The position numbers and the translations under genes are program-made. This document shows positions 34,424 to 42,296 of a stretch of 64,000 nucleotides of DNA, in pieces. This DNA is from an uncultured Eggerthellaceae bacterium (GTDB lineage Bacteria > Actinomycetota > Coriobacteriia > Coriobacteriales > Eggerthellaceae). The stretch covers positions 29,259 to 93,258 of the forward strand of contig CAKUNS010000002.1 of the NCBI GenBank assembly GCA_934668515.1, in the 5' to 3' direction. The first letter of the stretch is position 1. Each line of letters opens with the position of its first letter. The notes under the pieces are model-generated. The model searched no databases. It had not been told where the DNA came from and saw nothing but the letters and a program-made list of their open reading frames with translations.

Positions 34424-35365
34424 ATGACCGAGGTTCTATGGCACGGCCGCGGTGGGCAAGGCGCGTTCACGGCGGCGCGCTTGCTGGGTGCTGCCGCATC
34501 GATCGACGATGCTGGATACGCCCTGGCATTCCCGTCGTTCGGTCCCGAACGCCGTGGCGCTCCCATGCGCGCATTTACCAAGATCAGCGAGTCGCCCATT
34601 GGCGACCGAAGTGCTATCAAGCAGGCCGATTTCGTCATCTACCTTGACGAGACCCTGATGACCGACGGCTACGACGCCGAACTTGCCCAGGGCGGCATGG
34701 TTCTGGTGAACGCTGCAAGCGTTCCCGCATGCGCCAAGGGCGACAGCCGCGTGAGGGCCATCGATGCCAATGCTATCTCGACCGAGATCTTGGGTCGACC
34801 CATCCCCAACACGGTGTTTTTGGGCGCCCTTGCTGAATTGGGCGTGCTGCCCGTGCAGAATGTGAAGCGCGCGATCGAGCTGTACATGCCCGCGCAGTTG
34901 CACGACGCGACCAAGAAGATCGTCGACGTTGCCGCCGCTTCGTTCGTCGCTTGCCCAAGCGGCGCCGACGCGGCTGATGACGAAGAGGTCGTAAGCGGTG
35001 GGGAGGGCGCTTCCCGCGTTGACGACGAGTTCGCGCGTCCTGAGTGCATCATCCCCTCTATTCAGCATGACGAACTTGATCCTGCGCAGTTTGCCCGCAG
35101 CACGTGTTTTGCCGGCGGCCACTTGGTTGAGAAGAATGCGGGCTGGCGAAACGATCGCCCCGTGATCGATCGTCGGAAGTGTGTCGGCTGCCTGCAGTGC
35201 TATTTGTATTGTCCCGATGGGGCCATCTTCAAGGTGCCCGCTGCCGAAGGTTCGAAGAGCCCGTTCACCGTGGCGGTCGACTACGACTTCTGCAAGGGAT
35301 GCGGCATGTGCGTCCGCGCATGCAAGTTCGACGCCATCTGCATGGAAGCAGAGGTGCAAGCCTAA
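34424..35365 (+). CDS. 2-oxoacid:ferredoxin oxidoreductase, fused gamma-delta subunit
   Basis: A 313-residue fusion. Residues ~1-180 are the gamma subunit (WHGRGGQGAFTAARLLG start; FGPERRGAPMRAF; NTVFLGALAELG). Residues ~240-313 are a delta ferredoxin with two CxxCxxCxxxC clusters (CVGCLQCYLYC and CKGCGMCVRAC), giving two [4Fe-4S] centres. A variable acidic linker joins them. With the alpha and beta genes downstream it forms a cytosolic oxidoreductase converting a 2-oxoacid plus CoA to acyl-CoA, CO2 and reduced ferredoxin. The exact substrate (pyruvate, branched-chain or aromatic) is not fixed by sequence. The neighbouring PaaK-like ligase favours an aromatic acid. The stop overlaps the next small ATG by one base. 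Confidence 0.9.
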   Translation: MTEVLWHGRGGQGAFTAARLLGAAASIDDAGYALAFPSFGPERRGAPMRAFTKISESPIGDRSAIKQADFVIYLDETLMTDGYDAELAQGGMVLVNAASVPACAKGDSRVRAIDANAISTEILGRPIPNTVFLGALAELGVLPVQNVKRAIELYMPAQLHDATKKIVDVAAASFVACPSGADAADDEEVVSGGEGASRVDDEFARPECIIPSIQHDELDPAQFARSTCFAGGHLVEKNAGWRNDRPVIDRRKCVGCLQCYLYCPDGAIFKVPAAEGSKSPFTVAVDYDFCKGCGMCVRACKFDAICMEAEVQA

Positions 35366-35531
35366 TGAAACGATTTCTTTCCGGTGACGAAGCCGACGCC
35401 GAGCGCGCTTTCGCGAAAGCGCAGCGACAGCGTCTCATGTTCTTGGAAGCGAGGGCTTCGTCCTCTTTCGTTCTTAGCGAGGTGCAAGCCTAATGAAACG
35501 ATTCCTTTCCGGCGACGAAGCCCTCGCCGAG
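35351..35531 (+). repeat. 53-bp direct duplication at the alpha-subunit translation start
   Basis: 35351-35403 and 35479-35531 are 49/53 identical. Each spans the end-of-gene/start-of-gene junction (GAGGTGCAAGCCTAATG and the first ~13 codons of the alpha subunit). The 75 bases between contain the palindrome CGCTTTCGCGAAAGCG. Copies are 128 bases apart. Confidence 0.92.
35365..35493 (+). CDS. 42-residue leader ORF created by the duplicated alpha-subunit start
   Basis: Short ORF whose first ten residues (MKRFLSGDEA) equal the N-terminus of the alpha subunit and whose last codons (EVQA-stop) equal the C-terminus of the gamma-delta subunit. It starts with ATG overlapping the upstream TAA and ends with TAA overlapping the alpha ATG, so the TAATG coupling is kept at both ends. 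Most likely a by-product of the duplication, but it must be translated or bypassed for the alpha subunit to be made by coupling. No function is assigned. Confidence 0.5.
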   Translation: MKRFLSGDEADAERAFAKAQRQRLMFLEARASSSFVLSEVQA

Positions 35532-36692
35532 GGTGTTCGCCTTTCCAGGCCGCAGGTGATTTCGGCGTATCCCATCACGCCTCAGACCGTCGTTGTCGAG
35601 CGACTGTCCGAGATGGTTGCCGATGGTTCGCTTGACGCCCAGTACATGCATGTCGAGTCCGAGCACTCGGCTCTTTCGTGCGCCATGGGCGCGTCCGCCA
35701 CGGGCGCGCGCACGTTCACGGCGACGTCAAGCCAAGGCCTTCTGTACATGGCTGAGGTCCTAACGTATGCCGCGGGCGGCAGGTTCCCCATTGTCATGAT
35801 GAACGCGAACCGCTCCACGGCGCTTCCGTGGAACATCTACGGTGATCAACGCGATTCGCTGGCGCTTCTTGACCACGGTTGGATTCAAGCATACGCGCTG
35901 AACAACCAAGAGGCGCTCGACCTGACGCTGATGGCCTATGCCATTGCCGAGGACTCGCGTGTCAGCACGCCGTTCATGGTGAACCTTGACGGCTTCGCCC
36001 TTACCCATACGTACGAGACCGTCGACATCCCTACGCAGGAGCAGGCCGACGCCTTCTTGCCGCCGTACCGTACCGAAAACAAGTTCGATTTCGACAACCC
36101 CAAGAACCTGGGTTATTCGGCTGGTCCCGCGTTCAATCGTTACTACAAGTACTACGCGCATCAGGACATGCTTGCCGCCGAAATCGTCATCGACGAGGTG
36201 GAAAGCCGCTTCGCCCAGATTTTCGGCCGCACGTATCCCGGCATGGTCGAGGCGTATCGGTGCGACGACGCCGAATTCGTTGTTGTGACGCTGGGGTCTA
36301 TCGCGGGTTTGGTGCGCAACGTTGTCGACGACCTGCGCGAGCAGGGCAAGAAAGTCGGCCTGTGCCGCATCAGGTACATGCGTCCTTTCCCGTACAAGCA
36401 ACTGGCTGCCATTTTGGGCGCGCCCTGCGTTCGTGCTGCGGCGGTTCTTGAGAAAGACATCTCGTTCGGTGGCGAGGGAACGGTGTTCACCAATGTGAAC
36501 TCCGCGCTTCACCGTGCAGGCAAGGTGACGCCCACTAGGAATTTCGTTGGCGGCTTGGGCGGGGACGATATCTCTTATCAGCAGACCGTCGAGGTTTTCG
36601 AGGCACTTGAGGAAACGGCTGCGGGCAAGGACGTGCCCCAAGTCAGCTTCCTTGGCGTCGAAGGGGAAGAGGAGGTGCACAATGGCCGTTAA
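35493..36692 (+). CDS. 2-oxoacid:ferredoxin oxidoreductase, alpha subunit
   Basis: A 399-residue alpha (PorA/VorA-like) subunit. The N-terminal pyrimidine-binding fold has AYPITPQTVVVERLSEMV (near 26-43), VESEHSALSCAMGASATGART and TATSSQGLLYMAEVL. The central region has ALPWNIYGDQRDSLA and TPFMVNLDGFALTHT. The C-terminal transketolase-like domain ends with the GGLGGDDIS motif, which is typical of the POR/VOR group. The start is coupled to the preceding 42-residue ORF (TAATG). It overlaps the beta gene by 11 bases. With the gamma-delta and beta subunits it forms the complete enzyme. Confidence 0.92.
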   Translation: MKRFLSGDEALAEGVRLSRPQVISAYPITPQTVVVERLSEMVADGSLDAQYMHVESEHSALSCAMGASATGARTFTATSSQGLLYMAEVLTYAAGGRFPIVMMNANRSTALPWNIYGDQRDSLALLDHGWIQAYALNNQEALDLTLMAYAIAEDSRVSTPFMVNLDGFALTHTYETVDIPTQEQADAFLPPYRTENKFDFDNPKNLGYSAGPAFNRYYKYYAHQDMLAAEIVIDEVESRFAQIFGRTYPGMVEAYRCDDAEFVVVTLGSIAGLVRNVVDDLREQGKKVGLCRIRYMRPFPYKQLAAILGAPCVRAAAVLEKDISFGGEGTVFTNVNSALHRAGKVTPTRNFVGGLGGDDISYQQTVEVFEALEETAAGKDVPQVSFLGVEGEEEVHNGR

Positions 36693-37599
36693 TGTGCGTA
36701 ATATGCCCGATGACGAGCTGTTCTTCGGCCACAAGGCCTGCGCCGGCTGTGGCGGTTCGCTTGCCGTGCGCGCGGCGCTAAAGGTACTTGGCCCCCATGC
36801 GGTGTCGGCCCTTCCCGCTGGTTGTATGAGCGCCGTCGGATTCAACTTCCCGCAGCTCTCGTTCTCGAACAACGCGATGATCACGCCGTTCGCGGCAACT
36901 GCCAGCGTGCTTTCGGGCATCGAGGCCGGTTTGCGCGCGCAGGGCATCAAGCCCGACGATTGCACCGTTGTTGGTTTCGCGGGCGACGGCGGCACGGCCG
37001 ACATCGGCATTCAGGCGCTTTCGGGCGCCATCGACCGCAACGACGACGTGCTGTACATCTGCTACGACAACGAGGCGTACATGAACACGGGCATTCAGAA
37101 AAGCTCGCTGACGCCCTTCGGCTCGTCGACTACCACCACGCCGGTTGGCAGCCAGGTCAAGGGATGCCTGACCGACAAGAAGAACGTCTTCGAGATCGTT
37201 GCCGCGCATGATATCCCGTATGCTGCAACCGCCAGCATCGGCTACTTGCAGGATTTCATCAACAAGGTCGAGCGCGCCAAGAACGTTCGCGGCACGCGTT
37301 TCATCCACGTGATGGCCCCGTGCCCCACGGGTTGGGGCCACGCAACCGACGTCACCGCCGATATCGCGAAAGAGGCCGTCGACTGCGGCATGTGGTACCT
37401 TGCCGAGTTCGAGGGCTCGCAGGAAAGCGGCGTTCCAGGTGGCGCGTTCAGGCTGAATCGCAACCCGAAAGAGTTCTCGGATATCGAGCACTATCTGCGC
37501 AGTCAGAAGCGCTTCAAGCATATGAGCGAAGCCGACGTGCAGCATGCGGTTGCCGGCCGTGACGCCAAGTGGGAGTTCATTCGCTCGCATTGGGTGTAA
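36682..37599 (+). CDS. 2-oxoacid:ferredoxin oxidoreductase, beta subunit (TPP-binding)
   Basis: A 305-residue beta subunit carrying thiamine pyrophosphate. The N-terminal HKACAGCGGSLAVRAAL gives a [4Fe-4S] ligand motif CxxC with a further Cys in PAGCMSAV. The TPP/Mg motif is GFAGDGGTADIGIQALSGAIDRNDDVLYICYDNEAYMN, broken here to note GDGG (near 98) and the downstream NEAYMN. A later MAPCPTGWG block gives the fourth cysteine region. ATG 36682 follows GAAGAGGAGGTG and overlaps the alpha subunit; earlier in-frame starts would lie deep in that gene. A bidirectional terminator follows. Confidence 0.93.
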   Translation: MAVNVRNMPDDELFFGHKACAGCGGSLAVRAALKVLGPHAVSALPAGCMSAVGFNFPQLSFSNNAMITPFAATASVLSGIEAGLRAQGIKPDDCTVVGFAGDGGTADIGIQALSGAIDRNDDVLYICYDNEAYMNTGIQKSSLTPFGSSTTTTPVGSQVKGCLTDKKNVFEIVAAHDIPYAATASIGYLQDFINKVERAKNVRGTRFIHVMAPCPTGWGHATDVTADIAKEAVDCGMWYLAEFEGSQESGVPGGAFRLNRNPKEFSDIEHYLRSQKRFKHMSEADVQHAVAGRDAKWEFIRSHWV

Positions 37600-37705
37600 T
37601 CGTTTTCAGTCGAAAGGCTCAGTTTGGCCCGCGGCCCGGGCTGGCATTGTCCGGTTAGTTGGGCTGCTTGTTCCAGCTGTACGGCCAATCCGTTCATAAA
37701 CGCGA

Positions 37706-37743
37706 AAACGCCCGTCCGGGGTTTCCCGAACGGGCGTTTCTTC
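37706..37743. terminator. Bidirectional terminator between convergent genes
   Basis: AAACGCCCGTCCGGG (37706-37720) pairs with CCCGAACGGGCGTTT (37725-37739) with one mismatch and a four-base loop. T-rich runs lie on both outer sides. It serves the oxidoreductase operon and the minus-strand flavodoxin-like gene. Confidence 0.85.
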
Positions 37744-37818
37744 GTGCTTGCTACATGCGGTTGCGTATGTGCTAACCAGCTGTAGGCGTGCGGCACGTGG
37801 GTTTGCGACGCTTCTTCG

Positions 37819-38445
37819 TTAGCGAATGAAGTTCGTCTTGATCTTGCGCTCGGCGGCCGGAGCCTTGATACCGGCGGCCTTGCCAGCCTCAATGCATTTC
37901 AACAGCCATGCCATGTTGTTGCCCAGAACACGCATGACCTGCATGCCCTCTTCGTCCTTCTCATCCTCGCCGGGGATGGCGCCGAATGCGTCGTTCCAGT
38001 AGTTGGACGAGACAATGGGCATCTGGTTGATGGTGAAGTACTTGTTCAGCACGTCGAACGAAGCGACGGTGCCCGCACGGCGGGCGACGGCGATGGAGGC
38101 GCCCGGCTTATGCGCGAACACGCCGCTTGCGGCGTAGAAGGCGCGATCGAGCAGGTCGAGGATGCGGCCTGCGGGATGCGCGTAGTACACGGGCGTGGCG
38201 AAGATGTAGCCGTCGCACTCGGCAGCGATCTTGATGAAATCGTTCACGATATCGTTGTCGAACGTGCAGGAGTTATCCAGCTTCACGCAGCAGGAGCAGC
38301 CGATGCAGTCGCGGATGGGTTGGTTTCCCACCTGGAAGATCTCGGTGTCGATGCCTTGGGCGTTCAGCGCGTCCTCCACCTCTTCGAGTGCGCGGCCGGT
38401 GTTGCCGTTCGGCTTCGGGCTGCCGTTGACCAGCAGTACTTTCAT
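37819..38445 (-). CDS. Flavodoxin-fold NADPH-dependent FMN reductase (iron-sulfur flavoprotein-like)
   Basis: A 208-residue flavodoxin-like oxidoreductase. N-terminal VLLVNGSPKPNGNTGRAL is the FMN phosphate loop. CIGCSCCVKLDNSC (near 47-60) is a cysteine cluster typical of this family. FATPVYYAHPAGRILDLLDR is the second flavin contact segment. Its C-terminus (NNMAWLLKCIEAGKAAG) is commonly seen in gut-anaerobe members. ATG 38445 follows AAGGGGGT; an upstream in-frame ATG (38484) adds 13 residues. It is a distant relative of the gene at 1753. Likely partners are NAD(P)H and a quinone or iron-sulfur protein. Confidence 0.85.
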   Translation of the reverse strand: MKVLLVNGSPKPNGNTGRALEEVEDALNAQGIDTEIFQVGNQPIRDCIGCSCCVKLDNSCTFDNDIVNDFIKIAAECDGYIFATPVYYAHPAGRILDLLDRAFYAASGVFAHKPGASIAVARRAGTVASFDVLNKYFTINQMPIVSSNYWNDAFGAIPGEDEKDEEGMQVMRVLGNNMAWLLKCIEAGKAAGIKAPAAERKIKTNFIR

Positions 38446-38601
38446 GGGACCCCCTTGTTTTTTCGTATATGGCTGCAGCATCATGCGTTTGCCGTGTCAA
38501 GGCGGAAGCGCGTTCGTCAAGGCGAATCGCAGCCGTTTTCTCTCGTGAGGCTATTTTAGCAAGCGCGTCAAGCTTAAGAGTGCGCTTTCAGGCAAAGAGA
38601 A

Positions 38602-38634
38602 AGGCGCCTGCAGGTGATTGACCCGCAGGCGCCT
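38602..38634 (-). terminator. Terminator of the SPFH-operon
   Basis: AGGCGCCTGC (38602-38611) pairs with GCAGGCGCCT (38625-38634). On the minus strand a TTTCTCTTT run follows, placing a terminator ~30 bases past the SPFH gene stop. Confidence 0.8.
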
Positions 38635-38664
38635 CGTTGTTGCCAAGGCTTTTAGCCTAAGCCG

Positions 38665-39891
38665 TTACGGCCTTGGTTTGCCGCAGTTGCTGCAGAACTT
38701 GCCCGAGTTCACCGATCCGCACTCGCAGGTCCAGTCGGTGGAGGGCTTGGGCGTGCCGCACTCGCTGCAGAATTTGCCGGAATTGTTGGCGCCGCACTGC
38801 GGGCAGAACCAACCGTCAGCGGCGGCTGCGGGTGCGGGTGCCGGGGCAGGAGCGGGTGCCGGAGCTGCAGCCTGCTGGGCAGCGCCCTGCTGGAACAGCT
38901 GAGCGGCGTTCATGCCGCCGATGTTGCCGGCCATGCCCATGCCCATGAAGCCCATGGCCGCACCGGCCTCGTTGCCAGCCGCGGTGCGCATTGCGTCGCT
39001 CTGAGCGGCGGCGATGTTCGCAGCGGCCATGTTCGGGTCGCGCATGACAGCGGCTGCCTGCAGGTTCTTGATGCGATCCTGGTCTTCCTCGGACAGCGTG
39101 ATGGCATTCACGCCGAACGACGCGACGCTGATGCCGCGCAGGTTGACCCACTTCTCAGACAGCTCTTGGTTCAGCAGCTCGACCATGTCGCCTGCGTGAG
39201 CCGGGACCTCGCTGTAGCGAACGCCCATGGCCGAGATCTTCGCCAGGGTGGGCTGCATGGCGGTAAGCAGCTCGCTCTTCATCTGGCTGTCAAGCCTGTC
39301 GCGCGTGAAGGGCTCGTCGACGTTGCCGCAGACGTTCTTGTAGAACAGCAGCGGGTCGGTAAGCCTGTACGAGTACTCGCCGTTGCAGCGAACCGCGGTG
39401 TCAAGGTCAAGACCGATGTTGCGGTCGATGACGCGGAAGGGGATGGGCGACGACGTGCCGTACTTGTTGCCGTAGATCTCCTTGGTGTTGAAGTAGTAGA
39501 CACGCTGGTCCTTGCCCGTGTCGCCGCCGAAGGTGAAGCGGCGTCCAACCTGCGAGAACGTCTTCATGATGTTCTCGCCCAAGTTGCCGTAGAACAGGCT
39601 GGGCTCGGTGGAGGTGTCGTAGGTGAACTCGCCGGGTTCGGCGCACATGTCGATGACCTCGCCCTGCTCGACGATGATCATGCACTGGCCGTCGGCAACG
39701 GCGATGACCGAGCCGTTGGTGATGATGTTGTCTTCAGCCTTGGTGTTGGAAGAGCGGCCTTTCGAGGAAGTGCGCTTCGATCCCTTCACAGCAAGGGTGT
39801 TCTGATCAAGTGCGTCGCAGTAGAAGAATTCACGCCAAGAATCGGCCAATGCGCCGCCGGCTGCTCCAACGGCTGCTTTGATAAGTCCCAT
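38665..39891 (-). CDS. SPFH-domain protein with C-terminal zinc ribbons (YdjI-like)
   Basis: A 408-residue protein. Residues ~1-300 resemble the SPFH/virion-core type domain of Bacillus YdjI (GLIKAAVGAAGGALADSWREFF start; RVIDRNIGLDLDTAVRCNGEYSYRLTDP; GISVASFGVNAITLSEEDQ, cited in short parts). A Met/Gly/Ala-rich and (AP)n linker follows (~300-355). The end has two tandem zinc ribbons: CPQCGANNSGKFCSECG and CECGSVNSGKFCSNCG. No transmembrane helix is seen, so it probably associates peripherally with membranes. It is the last gene of a three-gene minus-strand module (zinc ribbon, TPM, SPFH) matching ydjG-ydjH-ydjI order. RBS AGGAG precedes the ATG. Confidence 0.82.
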   Translation of the reverse strand: MGLIKAAVGAAGGALADSWREFFYCDALDQNTLAVKGSKRTSSKGRSSNTKAEDNIITNGSVIAVADGQCMIIVEQGEVIDMCAEPGEFTYDTSTEPSLFYGNLGENIMKTFSQVGRRFTFGGDTGKDQRVYYFNTKEIYGNKYGTSSPIPFRVIDRNIGLDLDTAVRCNGEYSYRLTDPLLFYKNVCGNVDEPFTRDRLDSQMKSELLTAMQPTLAKISAMGVRYSEVPAHAGDMVELLNQELSEKWVNLRGISVASFGVNAITLSEEDQDRIKNLQAAAVMRDPNMAAANIAAAQSDAMRTAAGNEAGAAMGFMGMGMAGNIGGMNAAQLFQQGAAQQAAAPAPAPAPAPAPAAAADGWFCPQCGANNSGKFCSECGTPKPSTDWTCECGSVNSGKFCSNCGKPRP

Positions 39892-40039
39892 GGTTTTGCT
39901 CCTAACAATCTTGCCGCTTCATGCGCTGCGGCGGCGCTTGTCAACTGTTTCGGTGCGGCCGCGATTTGGTTGCGGTCGCGTGCGAATCGTTTCGCAGCTG
40001 CCTAGATGTCCGACAGCCGCCGGCCGTTCGCGAGACCGT

Positions 40040-40900
40040 TTAGAACTTGCCTCCCGACGATCCGCCGAAGCCGCTACTGTCAGTGGAGGATCCGCTCGAG
40101 GAGGAGGACTCCTTCTTCTTGGGTGTGACTGTGATGGTCGAGGTGACGAACCGGTCGTTCTTGCCGGTAAGCGTGAAGGACGAGCGGTCGACGTAGTCGC
40201 CCGCGTGCGAGGCTTCGACGGCCGTCTTCATTTGCTTGTACAGGTAGAAGCAGCGGCCACCCGCGACGCCTGCGGCAATGGCGAATGCGATGGCGAACAT
40301 GACGAATGCCATGAGCGGGCTGGTAGGCGCGTTGCCGCGGTCAAGCGGCTCGCCATTCTCGGCTCTGAATGCCAGCGTGTACTCAGCCTGTTCCAGGTAA
40401 ACGTCGGCGGCCGCGTACCATTCGTCGTCCTTGAGCTCGTCGACGATTAGATCTTCCATCTGGGCGATCTGCCAGTCGGTGAAGGCGTTCACGCCGTCGC
40501 CGTACGTGATGGTGACGTAATCGCGTGATTTGGCGGCCACCAAGAACAGGATGCCGCTTTTCTGGTTGCCCAGACCCAGCTGGTGGTCTTTGTAGTAGTC
40601 GATGGCGTACGTGCGGGCGGTTTTCGACCCGATGGTGTCGGTGACCAGCAGGTAGACGCCCACACCGTACGTGTCGGACGTTTCCTTGGCCTGCGCCTCG
40701 AGTGTGCTTTTCTGACTGGACGAGAACAGGCTGTACTCTTCGATGACGAAGGTGTCGTCGGCGGCCAGGGCCGTTTTAGGTGCAAGCGCAAGCGCGAGCG
40801 TTGCCGCCATGACCACGACGATTCCGGCAATCAGAAGTTGCAGGCGGCTTAGGCGGTGCGCCTGGTGTTTCCTTGAAGCGATAGCGTTCACGATGCGCAC
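40040..40900 (-). CDS. TPM-domain membrane protein (YdjH/YgcG-like)
   Basis: A 286-residue protein. A signal-like helix (~18-46) ends in TALAADD. The extracytoplasmic TPM domain (~48-185) contains FVIEEYSLFSSSQKSTLEAQA, TYAIDYYKDHQLGLGNQKSGILFLVA and YVTITYGDG. A second membrane helix (~196-218) follows. The C-terminus ends in Ser/Gly-rich SGFGGSSGGKF, the usual end of this family. Start is GTG 40900, one base after the stop of the upstream gene (TGAGGTG), which implies coupling. It is the middle gene of the ydjGHI-like module; related Bacillus proteins take part in envelope-stress handling with PspA. Confidence 0.84.
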   Translation of the reverse strand: MRIVNAIASRKHQAHRLSRLQLLIAGIVVVMAATLALALAPKTALAADDTFVIEEYSLFSSSQKSTLEAQAKETSDTYGVGVYLLVTDTIGSKTARTYAIDYYKDHQLGLGNQKSGILFLVAAKSRDYVTITYGDGVNAFTDWQIAQMEDLIVDELKDDEWYAAADVYLEQAEYTLAFRAENGEPLDRGNAPTSPLMAFVMFAIAFAIAAGVAGGRCFYLYKQMKTAVEASHAGDYVDRSSFTLTGKNDRFVTSTITVTPKKKESSSSSGSSTDSSGFGGSSGGKF

Positions 40901-40901
40901 C

Positions 40902-42095
40902 TCATTTCAGAAGGAACAGGCAGATGATGGCGATGAGGACCGCCAAAACCGGCAGGAATACGATAAGGAACTGGAAGACGACTTTGCCCTTGTCCACAGG
41001 CAAGTCGCCGATGAGGCGCCCGGTTTGCCCGTTCATGGCGAACAGCAGGTCCTCGTTGTTGTACTTGGTGTGCAGCATCCACACGGGAAGGAGCGCGTAG
41101 GTGGCGTCTTCCCAGGCGGGGTCTACAGAGCTGCTTTTGGGGTAGACCGAGTCGTACCCGGTGACGGTTTCTCTCAGAAGGTCCACCGTGGTTTGCTCGA
41201 TGCGGCCCTGAGCGCGGTTTTGGCACATCGAGGCGTCCTCGTCGTAGCGGTCGGTCAGGTAGCCGGGCAAGTAGCCCATCGAAAAGGGTTGCAGGTCGGA
41301 GTAGTCGAACGGCTCGATGGCGTCCATATGCGCGTCGGGCATCTTGCTGGATGCGTCAACGGGAACTTTCTCGAAATCCATCGTGCCTTCGCGCGTGGCA
41401 TCGTAGAACTCGGTTTCGACGTAGTCGTTCTCGGAATCCGACCAGTAGGTGGAGTTCGTTGCGGTGAAGGTCGCGCTGCCCTCGGCCGAGGCCGTGTACA
41501 GCCAGAACGGCACGTACACGCCCTGAACCTCTTCAAGGTGGTTTCCCTTGGTGAAGTTGTCGGGCAGGAACTTCTTGCCTTTGTAGTATTCCTTAAGGGC
41601 GGCGACCGCTTGGTCTTTGTTCTGACGGAAGGGGATGACGAACTCGGGGCGTAAGGTGTCGTTCAGCTGGCCCGGCAGCACGGTAGGATTGCCGCAGTAG
41701 GGGCACTGCGTGACGGCCGTGGTGGTGTCGGTAAGCAGTTCGGCGCCGCAGCTGGAGCACGTGAACGAGCGCAGGTTGTCCTGCTCGCCCTCTTCCCACT
41801 TCGAGCGGTTCAGGTAGTTCTGAATGGGGTCGAAGTCTTTGTCGGGCGCGGCGTTTTGCGCGGGCTCGTTTGCCGGTTCTTCCGGCGCTGCCTGGGCGTT
41901 TCGCTTCGCCTCGGCGGCGGTTGCTGCTGCAGCGGCTGCCTCGTGCTTCTCCTCGGACTGGGCGTAGTACTCCTCAATCTGGGCGGGCGTGAACTTCGAC
42001 CCGCAGTAATCGCACTCAAGAAGGCCTGATTCGCTTGAGAAGTGAAGCGGGCCGTTGCACGAGATGCACTGGTAGTTCGTTGTCTCGAAAGCCAT
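40902..42095 (-). CDS. Zinc-ribbon protein with C-terminal membrane helix (YdjG-like)
   Basis: A 397-residue protein. Two zinc ribbons: CISCNGPLHFSSESGLLECDYCG (cysteines at ~10, 13, 29, 32) and a second CSSCGAELLTDTTTAVTQCPYCG (near 113-136). An Ala/Glu-rich linker separates them. A large beta-rich domain follows (~150-360; VPFWLYTASAEGSATFTA). A single membrane helix at the very C-terminus (~373-396) gives a tail-anchored layout with the bulk in the cytosol. It matches Bacillus YdjG in domain order and heads the three-gene operon. Its start follows AAAGGAGGG. Confidence 0.82.
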   Translation of the reverse strand: MAFETTNYQCISCNGPLHFSSESGLLECDYCGSKFTPAQIEEYYAQSEEKHEAAAAAATAAEAKRNAQAAPEEPANEPAQNAAPDKDFDPIQNYLNRSKWEEGEQDNLRSFTCSSCGAELLTDTTTAVTQCPYCGNPTVLPGQLNDTLRPEFVIPFRQNKDQAVAALKEYYKGKKFLPDNFTKGNHLEEVQGVYVPFWLYTASAEGSATFTATNSTYWSDSENDYVETEFYDATREGTMDFEKVPVDASSKMPDAHMDAIEPFDYSDLQPFSMGYLPGYLTDRYDEDASMCQNRAQGRIEQTTVDLLRETVTGYDSVYPKSSSVDPAWEDATYALLPVWMLHTKYNNEDLLFAMNGQTGRLIGDLPVDKGKVVFQFLIVFLPVLAVLIAIICLFLLK

Positions 42096-42296
42096 GTACC
42101 CTCCTTTTCGTGTGTGCGGGGGTTTCCGATTCGAATTCTAGCGTATGGCGATAGGTCACTGTTAAAGCGATTGCAAAAATGGGACGCGTGGCTCACGCTA
42201 TAATCCCGTTCTGTGACATATGACCCCGCTTCGGCGAAACTGCCGTCGGCGGGTTGTTTTCAATACGAGAGCGAAGAGGGTAAAGGGGAAGATCGC

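Noticed and set aside
39166..40005. 279-codon plus-strand open frame opposite the SPFH gene
   Set aside because: The minus-strand SPFH protein with two zinc ribbons is well supported; the plus-strand frame is Val/Ala-rich antisense shadow.
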